Shown here: in pieces, positions 46,518-54,502 of the stretch
How the letters are laid out: each line of letters starts with the position of its first letter
How positions within the stretch are numbered: position 1 is the first letter of the stretch
NCBI RefSeq assembly: GCF_029626035.1
Contig: NZ_JARUBE010000003.1
Coordinates: 6,715,080 to 6,779,079 of the forward strand
Reading direction: 5' to 3'
DNA: 64,000 bases
From: Micromonospora sp. WMMD980
GTDB taxonomy: Bacteria > Actinomycetota > Actinomycetes > Mycobacteriales > Micromonosporaceae
Notes under the pieces: model-generated
Seen by the model: only the letters and a program-made list of their open reading frames with translations
The model's database searches: none
Told to the model about the DNA's origin: nothing
Made by a program: the position numbers and the translations under genes

Positions 46518-46859
46518 TCATTCCGATTCCAGGGCCACGGCGTACGCGTGGACGAAGAAGGACTCCACCCGTGCCCAGTGCAGGTGGCCGGAGAGGGCGA
46601 CGTCACCTTCCCGGCCGAGCACGACGTGTAGATGCACCTCGCCATCCCGGATCTCACCGGTGCCACTCACCTCACATGGCTGCCGATACTCGGTGACGAT
46701 GTCCGTGCTCACGTCGCCGGCCGGCATGTTGCTGATCGCGCACTCGTCCACGGCGCCGATCAGGGAGACGATCGCGCCGTCGGTGATCCCTTGCTCAGCG
46801 GCCAACCGGGTGAGCGTCTCGACAACCTCTTCGCCGCGATTGACTGACAGCATCTTCAT
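46518..46859 (-). CDS. PPC/DUF296-domain protein
   Basis: A 113-residue protein with the plant-and-prokaryote-conserved fold. LLG-type core AIVSLIGAVDECAISN, EVSGTGEIRDGEVHLHVVLG and GHLHWARVESFFVHAYAVAL are visible, with His residues (HLHVV, GHLHW) at the metal site. Prokaryotic PPC proteins form trimers; the function is unknown. The start is ATG 46859 with a G-rich ribosome site inside the previous gene's tail. The HTH gene ends only 4 bp upstream, so the pair is an operon. Confidence 0.85.
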   Translation of the reverse strand: MKMLSVNRGEEVVETLTRLAAEQGITDGAIVSLIGAVDECAISNMPAGDVSTDIVTEYRQPCEVSGTGEIRDGEVHLHVVLGREGDVALSGHLHWARVESFFVHAYAVALESE

Positions 46860-46863
46860 GCGC

Positions 46864-48147
46864 CTACCCCATTGCCAGTGGAGTGACTCCGGCCAACGCA
46901 GCGGCGAAAGCTCGTAGATTCTCCGGGCACCGCTCACGCCGCACGGCCGACATGATCACAGATCGTGTGCCTGCGTCCTCGGTGTCGATGCATCCCGAGA
47001 CAAGCAGCGCCGCACACCATCTCGCGGCGGCATCACGGCTGTTCATGAGTTCGTCGGTGAGAAGCCGGGATGCCCGCGATCTGGTGTCGCCGCTGACCCC
47101 CGATTCCCAGCCGTTCCGCTGTGACTCGCTCATGGCGGACAGGTGAGCGGCTTGCTCCCAGGGCACCTTCAGGACTCGACTGGCCACGGCGGTGACGTAG
47201 AGATGCCGAGCATCCTGATCCGCACGGATTACGGAAATTGCCCCATCATCCAGCTCGGCGGCACCGACCTTGGCGAGAATGCCAGCAGCATTCACCCTGA
47301 GGACGGCCGTAGCGCCCCTACGCATCAGGAGCACAAGCCCCCGCCGTGTGTCTTCCTCGCCCGCGACCAGCCTGCTGATGACCAGATCCGTGGCATGGCT
47401 GGTCTGTGCCGTGGCGAGTAGGTGGCCGCTGCCGTGCGTGATGTCACCGAAGACTCGGTGGGCGACCAGGACCTCAGTCAAGTGGGGGTCAGTGAAGCGA
47501 TAGCCACCTCCCGCTCCTCGGACCACGTGTGGATGCGTGTTCAACCGTCGGACGAACGGCTGTGGGACCCTCGATAGGTCCAGCTCGTCCGTGCGGCTCT
47601 GCCAGAGATGCCATGCGAGCCACAGGACCGCCTCGTCACTCTCCCGACTCTCAGGGGTCGGCTGTCCACGCAGGATGCCCCCCGTCGCGATGGCCGCCGA
47701 GGCGAAGAACTGGCGCCTGTCCACTCCACCCTCCATCTGGTCGATCCGGTCGTTCCTGGCCGGTAGCGCGAACCACAGCCGGTCCGGGGGTATGCGCAGC
47801 ACCGTTGCCCACTGGGCCAGACGGTCAAGGTGAACGATCGGCGGACCGTTCTCCACCCGGCTGAGCTGAGCCTGGCTCATGCCCACCCACGCGGCCACCT
47901 GAGTCTGGGGGACCGGATGGCGACCGTGATGAGGATGCGTGCGCCACGCCCGAATCACCTGGCCCATGTGGCGGCGCCGCAGCGCCCCCGACACGAATGC
48001 CTCACCCCAGAACTCGGCGGGAACCTCGGGCGCCTCACCCGGGTTGCGAAGTCGCTGTGAGAGGCAGGGCGAGCAGTGCCCATCCCGATTGTCGCGCGCA
48101 AGGCGCGTGCCGCATTGGCAATGACGGACCTGATGGTCATCTGACAT
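46864..48147 (-). CDS. HTH (XRE) regulator with N-terminal zinc-ribbon-like Cys cluster
   Basis: A 427-residue protein. Residues 9-29 form a Cys cluster, CQCGTRLARDNRDGHCSPC, like a zinc ribbon. An XRE helix-turn-helix is at about 80-125 (TQVAAWVGMSQAQLSRVENG). The remaining ~300 residues resemble the helical C-terminal domain of Streptomyces HTH regulators with a DRRQFFASAAIATGG signal-like stretch that is usual in this family and is not a true signal peptide. It probably regulates itself and the PPC gene 4 bp downstream. GC content is slightly lower than neighbours. Confidence 0.8.
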   Translation of the reverse strand: MSDDHQVRHCQCGTRLARDNRDGHCSPCLSQRLRNPGEAPEVPAEFWGEAFVSGALRRRHMGQVIRAWRTHPHHGRHPVPQTQVAAWVGMSQAQLSRVENGPPIVHLDRLAQWATVLRIPPDRLWFALPARNDRIDQMEGGVDRRQFFASAAIATGGILRGQPTPESRESDEAVLWLAWHLWQSRTDELDLSRVPQPFVRRLNTHPHVVRGAGGGYRFTDPHLTEVLVAHRVFGDITHGSGHLLATAQTSHATDLVISRLVAGEEDTRRGLVLLMRRGATAVLRVNAAGILAKVGAAELDDGAISVIRADQDARHLYVTAVASRVLKVPWEQAAHLSAMSESQRNGWESGVSGDTRSRASRLLTDELMNSRDAAARWCAALLVSGCIDTEDAGTRSVIMSAVRRERCPENLRAFAAALAGVTPLAMG

Positions 48148-48316
48148 CGTCGCGTCCTCGGGAAGCGGCCGGCTACGGACGGTGGGCGGGGCGGCTTGAG
48201 GATCTCACGCACGCGCCCGCGGTCCCATACGCAACGCGCATATCGTTGTCTGTCGTGGTCGTACGAGGACGCGTAGCAGATCGCGCAGCTCTCCGGGGAT
48301 GTGGTGCACTGTGCGG

Positions 48317-48715
48317 ATGGCTGCCCCACTTCCGCCCGACGTCGACGCCCGGCTCGTTCGGGAGCGGAACGTGTGGCTGTGCACGCTGCGCCCGGACGGC
48401 TGCCCGCACGTCACGCCGGTCTGGTTCGTTCACGCCGACGACGTCTGGTGGGTCGGCTGCGAGGCCGGCAGCGTCAAGGCCCGCAACGTGGCGGCGGACC
48501 CGCGCGTCTCGCTGGCGCTGGAGGACGGCGACCACCCGGTCGTCGCGGAGGGCGACGCCCGGCTGCACCACGCCGACTTCCCCGCCGCCGTGGTGCGGGC
48601 CTTCGCCGACAAGTACGGCGGATGGGACATCCGTCAGCCGGTCACCCCGGACGGTGGCCGGGTGCTGCTGGAGATCCCGGTCCAGCGGTGGCTGCTCGCC
48701 GGCGCCGCGCGCTGA
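48317..48715 (+). CDS. Pyridoxamine-phosphate-oxidase-fold (F420/FMN) protein
   Basis: A 132-residue split-barrel flavin- or F420-binding protein. The pattern LVRERNVWLCTLRPDGCPHVTPVWFVHADD then VWWVGCEAGSVKARNVAADP, in pieces, matches PPOX-class enzymes (the R-N and K-x-R-N segments bind the cofactor phosphate). The substrate is unknown. ATG 48317 was chosen; ATG 48299 is an alternative. Its last 74 bp overlap the end of the convergent dioxygenase gene. Confidence 0.85.
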   Translation: MAAPLPPDVDARLVRERNVWLCTLRPDGCPHVTPVWFVHADDVWWVGCEAGSVKARNVAADPRVSLALEDGDHPVVAEGDARLHHADFPAAVVRAFADKYGGWDIRQPVTPDGGRVLLEIPVQRWLLAGAAR

Positions 48716-49631
48716 CGCCGCAGACCTGCCAGGGCGTCAGGTCCAGGTGCGGATAACGCTGCGCCACACCGGCGACGGTGTCGGCGGTCCAGTAGGGATG
48801 GCCCGGCGGCGGAAAGCCGAACAGTCCGAGCTGCGCCGGGGTGGCCCGGCTCACGAATCGGTACCAGGCGGGCTGGTGGCTCCGCTCGGCCCAGGCGTGC
48901 CGGTCGCCCCACTCCACAGCCGTTGGTCGGAAGCAGAGGTGCATGGTGTAGCGGGCGCCGCGCGGCGTGGTCATGCCGGTGCCCCGGTGGAACGTGCCGG
49001 GCTGGAACGCGACCACCGTGCCGGCCGGACCGGCGCCGGACACCTCCGCGTCGTAGAGACCAGGGCTGCCGGTGGGCGCGACGAAGTCACCGAACCGCTC
49101 GCCCACATCGGTCCGGGGATACCAGTTCGGCCTGGCCGGAAGATCCCGGGTGTGCCGCCTGGACAGCAGGTGCGGCGGGCCGAGGCCCTCGGGCACGTCG
49201 ACGAGGTAGACGAACATCTCCAGTTGTCGACAGTCGGGAGCGTCCGTCGGCACCAGCAGCGTGTGGTTGAGGTAGTCGCGGTGCAACTCCTGGTCGTAGT
49301 CGGCCGCCCCGGTGAACTTCGCCCAGGACTCCGCCGAGGAGATGCGGAGATCGTCGGTACGGAGCAACGCGCGGGCCAGACCCACCAGGCGGTCGCCCGT
49401 CGCCAGCAGGCTCAACTCGACGCTCTCGAACGGAAACCCCTGGATGCCGGCGAACTCGTCGCCGAGGTAGCGGTCCCGACGCGGATCCGTCCCGTCGTGG
49501 AAGCCCTCCGGCGACGGAAACATGCTTCCCAACTCGCCGAGCGCCGGCGCGAGGTCGGTGGCCGGGAGGAAGCCGGGCAGGACGACGAACCCGTCGCTCT
49601 CCCAGGCGTCCCGGACGGCGTCGTCGGTCAT
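48642..49631 (-). CDS. Phytanoyl-CoA dioxygenase-family (PhyH) oxygenase
   Basis: A 329-residue Fe(II)/2-oxoglutarate enzyme. The iron ligands are visible in ELHRDYLNH (HxD) and FQPGTFHRGTGM (distal His), with the 2-oxoglutarate Arg in TPRGARYTMH. The substrate is unknown. The last ~25 residues (Arg/Ala/Pro-rich) run antisense to the PPOX gene's 3' end and are probably dispensable. The start is ATG 49631. No biosynthetic cluster is evident around it. Confidence 0.85.
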   Translation of the reverse strand: MTDDAVRDAWESDGFVVLPGFLPATDLAPALGELGSMFPSPEGFHDGTDPRRDRYLGDEFAGIQGFPFESVELSLLATGDRLVGLARALLRTDDLRISSAESWAKFTGAADYDQELHRDYLNHTLLVPTDAPDCRQLEMFVYLVDVPEGLGPPHLLSRRHTRDLPARPNWYPRTDVGERFGDFVAPTGSPGLYDAEVSGAGPAGTVVAFQPGTFHRGTGMTTPRGARYTMHLCFRPTAVEWGDRHAWAERSHQPAWYRFVSRATPAQLGLFGFPPPGHPYWTADTVAGVAQRYPHLDLTPWQVCGVSARRRRAATAGPGSPAAPGHRPG

Positions 49632-49726
49632 CCGGGCAGTATCACGAAGGATCCACGCGCGTGCATCCGAATTGCGCGCCCGGGCGTGGTAGACCGGTAC
49701 GAGGGTCCGGACGGACGGGGGGAGAC

Positions 49727-50311
49727 ATGGTGGAATCGCGCGCGTTCTGGCTCGACGAGCACGTCGACCGTGAGCACGGCACCGGCGGGCATGGTCGCTA
49801 CGAGGCGGAGGTGCTCGGACGTACCGATGAATTCGCCGACACGTGGGGCGACATCGCGCCGGTCGCGTTCGCCGCGACCGCCTGGCGGATCGCCACCGAG
49901 CTGTCACCCGGCTACGTGCGTTGGCATCGGCGGATCGTGTCGGCGACCTGCGCGCCGAGCCCGTGGGACGGCAGCCTGATCGGCGCCGTCACGGTGATCT
50001 CCCGGTGGCCGGCCGAACTCACCTGGACGAAGCAGTGGCAGCGCGACCGGGGATGGCGGGACTGGCCGCAGTTGTTCGGGCAGTACACGACACCGACCGA
50101 ACAGGACCTGACCCGCAGCCCACACCTGCGCGCCCTGCTCCAGGTCGACGCGCCCGTCCCGCTCGGCGACCTGCCGCCGGCACCCGACGGGCCGGGCGAC
50201 GCGCTGGCGGCCACCGCGCGACGCGCGGTCGTCGTGCTCACCCGGGAACTCAATGACCTGCTCGGCCCGATGATCGGTCAGCTGGAGGCGGGCGTCCCGG
50301 CCGACTCCTGA
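49727..50311 (+). CDS. Conserved hypothetical protein
   Basis: A 194-residue soluble protein with no recognised domain. The region AFAATAWRIATELSPGYVRWHRRIVS and the stretch ISRWPAELTWTKQWQRDRGW, broken up here, are Trp-rich, and the C-terminus is helical. It starts at ATG 49727 with GGGGGGAG upstream. The last 34 bp overlap the convergent acetyltransferase gene. Confidence 0.65.
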   Translation: MVESRAFWLDEHVDREHGTGGHGRYEAEVLGRTDEFADTWGDIAPVAFAATAWRIATELSPGYVRWHRRIVSATCAPSPWDGSLIGAVTVISRWPAELTWTKQWQRDRGWRDWPQLFGQYTTPTEQDLTRSPHLRALLQVDAPVPLGDLPPAPDGPGDALAATARRAVVVLTRELNDLLGPMIGQLEAGVPADS

Positions 50312-50865
50312 TCGCCCGCCGGTCGCCAGTCCCGCCGCAGCAGCCCGAACACCCACGAGTCGGAGACCTCGCCGGCCACCACGCAGTCCTCCCGCAGCGT
50401 GCCCTCCCGCACGAACCCGAGCTTCTCCAGCACCCGGGCGGACGCCACGTTGCGGGTGTCGGTCTCCGCCTGGACGCGGTTCAGGTCCAGCGTGTCGAAC
50501 GCCCAGCCCAGCAGGGCGCGCGCGGCCTCCGTCGCGTACCCCTGGCCCCAGGCCGCGTCGTCGAAACAGTAGCCCAGCGACGCGCTGCGGTAATCCGGGT
50601 TCCAGCGGACCAGGCCGCACCAGCCGAGGAACGCCCCGTCGGAGAGCCGGTCCACGGCCACCCGCGCCCCGGTGCCCTCCTCGGCCATCCGCCGGCACGC
50701 CGCGACGAACCGCGCGGCGCGTTCCGGGTCGTGCCACGGCGGCGAGTCCCAGTAGCGCAGGACGCGGGCGCTGCTGTGCAACGCGAAGAGGTCGTCCGCG
50801 TCGCGGTCGGCGAAGGGACGCAGCCGGAGACGGGCGGTGCGCAGGGTGGGGGTGGGCAGCAGCAT
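50278..50865 (-). CDS. GNAT acetyltransferase (RimJ/RimL-like)
   Basis: A 195-residue N-acetyltransferase. Typical blocks are LRTARLRLRPFADRDADDLF, SLGYCFDDAAWGQGYATEA (acetyl-CoA loop, with Q-G-Y-A-T-E), and NVASARVLEKLGFVREGTLR. It acetylates a ribosomal protein or other amine; the acceptor is unknown. ATG 50865 was chosen over an in-frame start at 50889, because family members begin just before the LRTARLRLRPF strand. Confidence 0.9.
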   Translation of the reverse strand: MLLPTPTLRTARLRLRPFADRDADDLFALHSSARVLRYWDSPPWHDPERAARFVAACRRMAEEGTGARVAVDRLSDGAFLGWCGLVRWNPDYRSASLGYCFDDAAWGQGYATEAARALLGWAFDTLDLNRVQAETDTRNVASARVLEKLGFVREGTLREDCVVAGEVSDSWVFGLLRRDWRPAGDQESAGTPASS

Positions 50866-50932
50866 GGGCCCGATGATCCCGCTCGGCACGGGCGGCCGGT
50901 CAACCGGATATCCGGTGCTGGGCTAGCGTGGG

Positions 50933-51187
50933 GTGGTGGGCGTAGTCCTGGCGATCCTGCTGGTCGCCGGCTGCCTGGTGGGCGTCCTGGGGCTGCTCGC
51001 CTGGCTGGCGGCCCGGGTTCGCCGCCGAGGGGTCGGCGACAATGTGATGGGCCCGTTCGAGGAGATCTGGCATCCGGGCGCCCACCGATTCCGCGCCGAG
51101 ACCAAGGTGTACGAGGAACGCGTGGTGCCGCTGCCGTCCGCCGCGGATCCGCAGCGGCGCGGTCGAGGGTGGCGGTCCCCGAGTTGA
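50933..51187 (+). CDS. Small membrane protein, hypothetical
   Basis: An 84-residue protein with one N-terminal hydrophobic helix (residues 2-27), followed by a basic turn and a soluble tail (FEEIWHPGAHRFRAETKVYEERVVPLP, in part). It looks leaderless: TAGCGT ends 6 bp before GTG 50933. Its stop codon overlaps the start of the next hydrolase gene, so the two are coupled. Function unknown. Confidence 0.7.
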   Translation: MVGVVLAILLVAGCLVGVLGLLAWLAARVRRRGVGDNVMGPFEEIWHPGAHRFRAETKVYEERVVPLPSAADPQRRGRGWRSPS

Positions 51188-51873
51188 TGAACGGACCGAC
51201 GATGCTTCTCGTGCACAGCCCGCTCCTCACCTCGGAGACGTGGAGTGCCCTGCGGCCGCACCTCGAAGAGGCAGGGTGGCGGGTGGCGGTCCTGGACCTT
51301 CGCGCTCTGGTCGAGTCACCGTCCTTCCACGCGGCGGTCTGCGAGTCCGCCGCCGACATCACCCGGGGCACGCCCACCGTGGTCGTGGGCCACAGCCGCG
51401 CCGGTCCCTATCTGCCCGGCATCGCCGACGCCGTCGGTGGCGACCGGCTCGACGTCGTCTTCATGGATGCCCGCCTGCCACATCCGGGGACGAGTTGGTT
51501 AGGGTCGCTGCCGCCGGAGCAGGCCACATGGTTGCGCGAGCTGGCGGCTCCCGGCCGGCTGCCGACGTGGGACACCTGGTTCCCCACCCACTCGATCGCC
51601 GAGATCCTGCCCGACCCGGAACAGCGGCGACGGGTGCTGCACGGCTTACCCGAGCTTCCGTGGCAGCTCGTCTCCGAGGTGCTACCGGCACCAGGGCGGG
51701 GGTGGCACTCTGCCGGACGGGTCTACCTCCAGTTAAGCGCCGCGTACCAGGCCACGGCGGTGCAGGCGGAGGAACGTGGATACCGGGTCCGGAGCCTGGA
51801 CGCCGAACATCTGGCGATGATCACTCAGCCGGCGAGGGTGGCCGATCTGCTGCTGTCGGCCCTGCTGCCGTAA
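51187..51873 (+). CDS. Alpha/beta hydrolase
   Basis: A 228-residue protein. The strand-turn LLVHSPLLTSETWSAL begins the fold, the nucleophile elbow is VVGHSRAGPYLPG, and the late His is in LDAEHLAMITQPARVADLL. It resembles small esterase or thioesterase-type hydrolases; the acid Asp was not assigned with certainty. ATG 51187 overlaps the preceding stop. It ends 33 bp before the left end of the tRNA-Arg island, so it is the last ancestral gene on this side. Confidence 0.8.
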   Translation: MNGPTMLLVHSPLLTSETWSALRPHLEEAGWRVAVLDLRALVESPSFHAAVCESAADITRGTPTVVVGHSRAGPYLPGIADAVGGDRLDVVFMDARLPHPGTSWLGSLPPEQATWLRELAAPGRLPTWDTWFPTHSIAEILPDPEQRRRVLHGLPELPWQLVSEVLPAPGRGWHSAGRVYLQLSAAYQATAVQAEERGYRVRSLDAEHLAMITQPARVADLLLSALLP

Positions 51874-51905
51874 GGCGGCGGTGTCCAACTCCTGGCAGTT
51901 ACCGG

Positions 51906-51948
51906 TGCGCCCGGCAGGATTCGAACCTGCGGCCTTGGGATTAGAAGT
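51906..51948 (-). repeat. att copy: 43-bp 3' end of tRNA-Arg
   Basis: It matches 61427-61469 base for base (acceptor 3' strand, T-arm, variable loop and the anticodon region up to TTCT), then diverges at 51949. It cannot form a tRNA. It marks the distal end of the island. Confidence 0.9.
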
Positions 51949-51985
51949 TGAATTCCGCACGGGTTAGCGCGTTGTCATGAGTGGC

Positions 51986-52019
51986 TAGGGGTGTCTATCT
52001 GTCCTGGTAGACACCCCTA
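51986..52019. terminator. Hairpin just inside the left island end
   Basis: A perfect 12-bp stem, TAGGGGTGTCTA with TAGACACCCCTA, and a 10-base loop. It is the nearest terminator to the nuclease gene, which ends at 52149 on the minus strand. The rest of 51949-52148 has no credible gene; a short frame with CRCARCEPGRRW could be a relic of a small mobile-element protein. Confidence 0.75.
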
Positions 52020-52148
52020 TGCTTGCCGGTCCGTGTCAGCTCGTGATGCCGGGTCCAACGGCGTCCGGGCTCACAGCGGGCACACCTGCACGACGGTCGG
52101 CGCGTAGTGCAGGCGTGGGTAGGTGGCCTCTGTAGAGCTGAACCCAAT

Positions 52149-53783
52149 CTAGCGTAAACCGAAGCTGCGGATGAGATGAGGCCGCTCATTCAGTAGAAAC
52201 TCCAAGCGGGCGTCATTCCAAACTTCGATTATTGGGCGCTGCCCACGGGAATTGTGTCGTTCGATCCAGGCGATGGCGTCAGAGGTGAAGCGTCCACTAG
52301 TCGCCAGAACAAGCACATCGAATGGCGGATTGTCCCAGTGGCTGATGCTTACGACGGCTTGGCTTGCATCAGTATCACGGATGGCGCGGGAGAGCCAATG
52401 CTTGCATTGAATTGCGACTCGCTGTGAACTATGCCCGCTCAATGGATCTTTGCGAAGGCGCATGGCACTCACATCACGCCCATGGTCGGCGGCGTTGGTG
52501 TGCATAAGCCAATCGACGTTTTCGTAACCCTCGGTCTCGACAACAAGCTGGAAGATAAGACGCTCAAAGGCGGTGAAGTCAATCTTCTCCCACGCCAATT
52601 CTAAGCCCGCTCGCCTGACGGGAAGGTCAACCGGCGAATATGCCATAGCGTCTTCGAGTTGGAGTGCTCGGGAGAAAAGTATGTGCGAAATCGTCGACTG
52701 TGGCAAGCGTGAGTCGCGCCGATAAACGCTTACGTCCCAACCTTGGGCGTAGGCGCGATCGACGTCTCCCGAGATTCTAGTTATTGCGCTGTTCGCGGCC
52801 TGCTTTGCAGGCACCCGTTCCCTCGCCATGTAAGCGGCGCTATCTCTTGCTGCTCGCCAGATGAAGTAGTACATCTGACCGATTGAGTACCAACGCAGCG
52901 CGTGGCGGAAAACCTCTTCTGTCCGTTGCCCTGGCGTAAAATCGAGCCCATGTCGTTTGAGCATGTGAACCAAATAGGCTTTGCACTCCGACACCGCGAG
53001 GTCGAACCAGAAGTCCGAGAACTGGTCCGTCCAACGGTCGGGCCAGTTGTCCCGAGAGATTATCTGGGAAAGTCCCTTGAGGTATTCTCGAAGCCGACTC
53101 TCCACATCGCCAGTGCCTGTCAGATAATAAGACGCAAGCATTGGGTAATGTTGGTTGTCAAGCGTGCCATCGTCCTTCCATACGAAAGCATCGGATGACG
53201 AAGAGGGATGTATCTGTAGAATCCCTCGGTCGATGAGGGCTTTGAGCAGCTTCAGATCAAGGTCTGATGTAGGCGTTAAGGGGGTGCCTCGTTCTACGAC
53301 TGGAACGGTAACTCCTTCGGAGACCTCTTCTCCGTCTTCGAATAATGCGGCCACCGCTAGAGCCGATGGCAGATCGAGATCTTCGGCACGAATCGGTGAC
53401 CCGCTCTCCGCTACTTCGAAGTGCTCGGAGATCGCAGCCTGCATAGCTGCCGCCGCTCTACGTCGGTCAGCTTCCAGTCGTTGCTTCTCTGATTCGACGC
53501 AGGTCCGGCAACGGGTGGGTGCGAAGCGGTGGCCGGAGGTCCATTCCGAACGAGTTCTGTATATGAATCCCTTGCCGCACTCAACGCATGACTTGCTGGA
53601 CGAGCGGGCATAGCAAGATTCCGAGACGGTCTTGCTGATCTTATGTGCGGGCTGTTCAAAGCGCTCTGATAATTCTTTTACTGTCCATGAGAAGGAGCCG
53701 TCGTCTTCAGTAGCCCAATACATCGAGCAGAGATCAGCAAGTGTCGCATCCTCAGCTTCGACCTCGACCTTGAACTCCGGCAC
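52149..53783 (-). CDS. Mrr-like PD-(D/E)xK nuclease with internal zinc finger
   Basis: A 544-residue soluble protein. Residues about 66-95 contain a two-pair Cys cluster, CVECGKGF and CRTCVESEK. The middle (about 100-410) is a helical region of unknown fold. The C-terminal ~120 residues (FTAFERLIFQLVVETEGYENVDW, then DHGRDVSAMR and VAIQCKHW) match the Mrr catalytic core, with the active-site Asp and the Q-x-K pair. Type IV Mrr-like enzymes cut modified DNA, so this is a candidate defence nuclease. The start is GTG 53783 with GGGAGGT upstream. GC is markedly lower than outside the island. Confidence 0.75.
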   Translation of the reverse strand: MPEFKVEVEAEDATLADLCSMYWATEDDGSFSWTVKELSERFEQPAHKISKTVSESCYARSSSKSCVECGKGFIYRTRSEWTSGHRFAPTRCRTCVESEKQRLEADRRRAAAAMQAAISEHFEVAESGSPIRAEDLDLPSALAVAALFEDGEEVSEGVTVPVVERGTPLTPTSDLDLKLLKALIDRGILQIHPSSSSDAFVWKDDGTLDNQHYPMLASYYLTGTGDVESRLREYLKGLSQIISRDNWPDRWTDQFSDFWFDLAVSECKAYLVHMLKRHGLDFTPGQRTEEVFRHALRWYSIGQMYYFIWRAARDSAAYMARERVPAKQAANSAITRISGDVDRAYAQGWDVSVYRRDSRLPQSTISHILFSRALQLEDAMAYSPVDLPVRRAGLELAWEKIDFTAFERLIFQLVVETEGYENVDWLMHTNAADHGRDVSAMRLRKDPLSGHSSQRVAIQCKHWLSRAIRDTDASQAVVSISHWDNPPFDVLVLATSGRFTSDAIAWIERHNSRGQRPIIEVWNDARLEFLLNERPHLIRSFGLR

Positions 53784-53979
53784 GAGACCTCCCTGGCCGT
53801 TCGTTAACCCGCCCTGGGACTTACAAATGCTCGGCAGGTAGGTTGCGTTTCCATTTCAATTCGACGGCTGCGAGTCATGTCGACAGCCAGTCTAGTGCTG
53901 GCCCTAGCGATTAGCTTTCGGGTGAAGTGGCAGGTCGAAGTGGTCTGCCCACCCGAATATGTCGTCCTTCAGATGTTCG

Positions 53980-54474
53980 CTATTTCTGATTCTCGATCGG
54001 CGGCGAAAAGTAGAGTCCCAACATCTGAGTTGTCCAGTCGGCTTGGCGAACTTCGCCTCGCGGGCCGAATTCCGAGAACCAAGGCTTGATGTCAAAAACG
54101 GGGCTGCCGCTAACCGCGTCCAGATCCTCAACGTGAAGGTCAAGACCCTCAACTTTGATGAGGCGGCACCGGGATACGCCTAGCCAGTTGATGCGGCGCA
54201 TGTTGCGGTGGCCGAAGATGCCTACCTCGGGCCACTCGGGGTTGTCTCTCGGGCGGCGAGCACCAAGATGCAGATCGGTAGGATCTGTGAGGTGGAAGCG
54301 GAAGACGATTTCTAGGTGAGAGAACTCATCAAGCCCTTTGGTGGCAGCCGGCGAGAAGCGTTCGCCATCGATTCGGACGATCGCTCGGCTGCCGCCCCAG
54401 TAGTCGTCGGTCGGCTCGGTTCGCCCGCCTACGACGTGCGCAATGGGTTCGACGGTGAATCTTTCGGCTGTCAT
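53980..54474 (-). CDS. TrmO-like (TsaA/UPF0066) tRNA methyltransferase-fold protein
   Basis: A 164-residue protein. The TrmO core is easily recognised: RPRDNPEWPEVGIFGHRNMRR (21 residues in full, matching R-x-R-x-NP...VGIF-x-HR), GVSRCRLIKVEGLDLHVEDLD and the ending GSPVFDIKPWFSEF. TrmO methylates t6A37 of tRNA-Thr using SAM. The canonical R-P-N-P-(I/L)-G stretch is replaced by RINWLGVS, so substrate choice may differ. The start is ATG 54474 with GGAGG upstream, 28 bp from the regulator stop, so it is the second gene of that transcript. Confidence 0.78.
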   Translation of the reverse strand: MTAERFTVEPIAHVVGGRTEPTDDYWGGSRAIVRIDGERFSPAATKGLDEFSHLEIVFRFHLTDPTDLHLGARRPRDNPEWPEVGIFGHRNMRRINWLGVSRCRLIKVEGLDLHVEDLDAVSGSPVFDIKPWFSEFGPRGEVRQADWTTQMLGLYFSPPIENQK

Positions 54475-54502
54475 CGCGGCCTCCGGTCTTCGGGGTTGCT
54501 GT

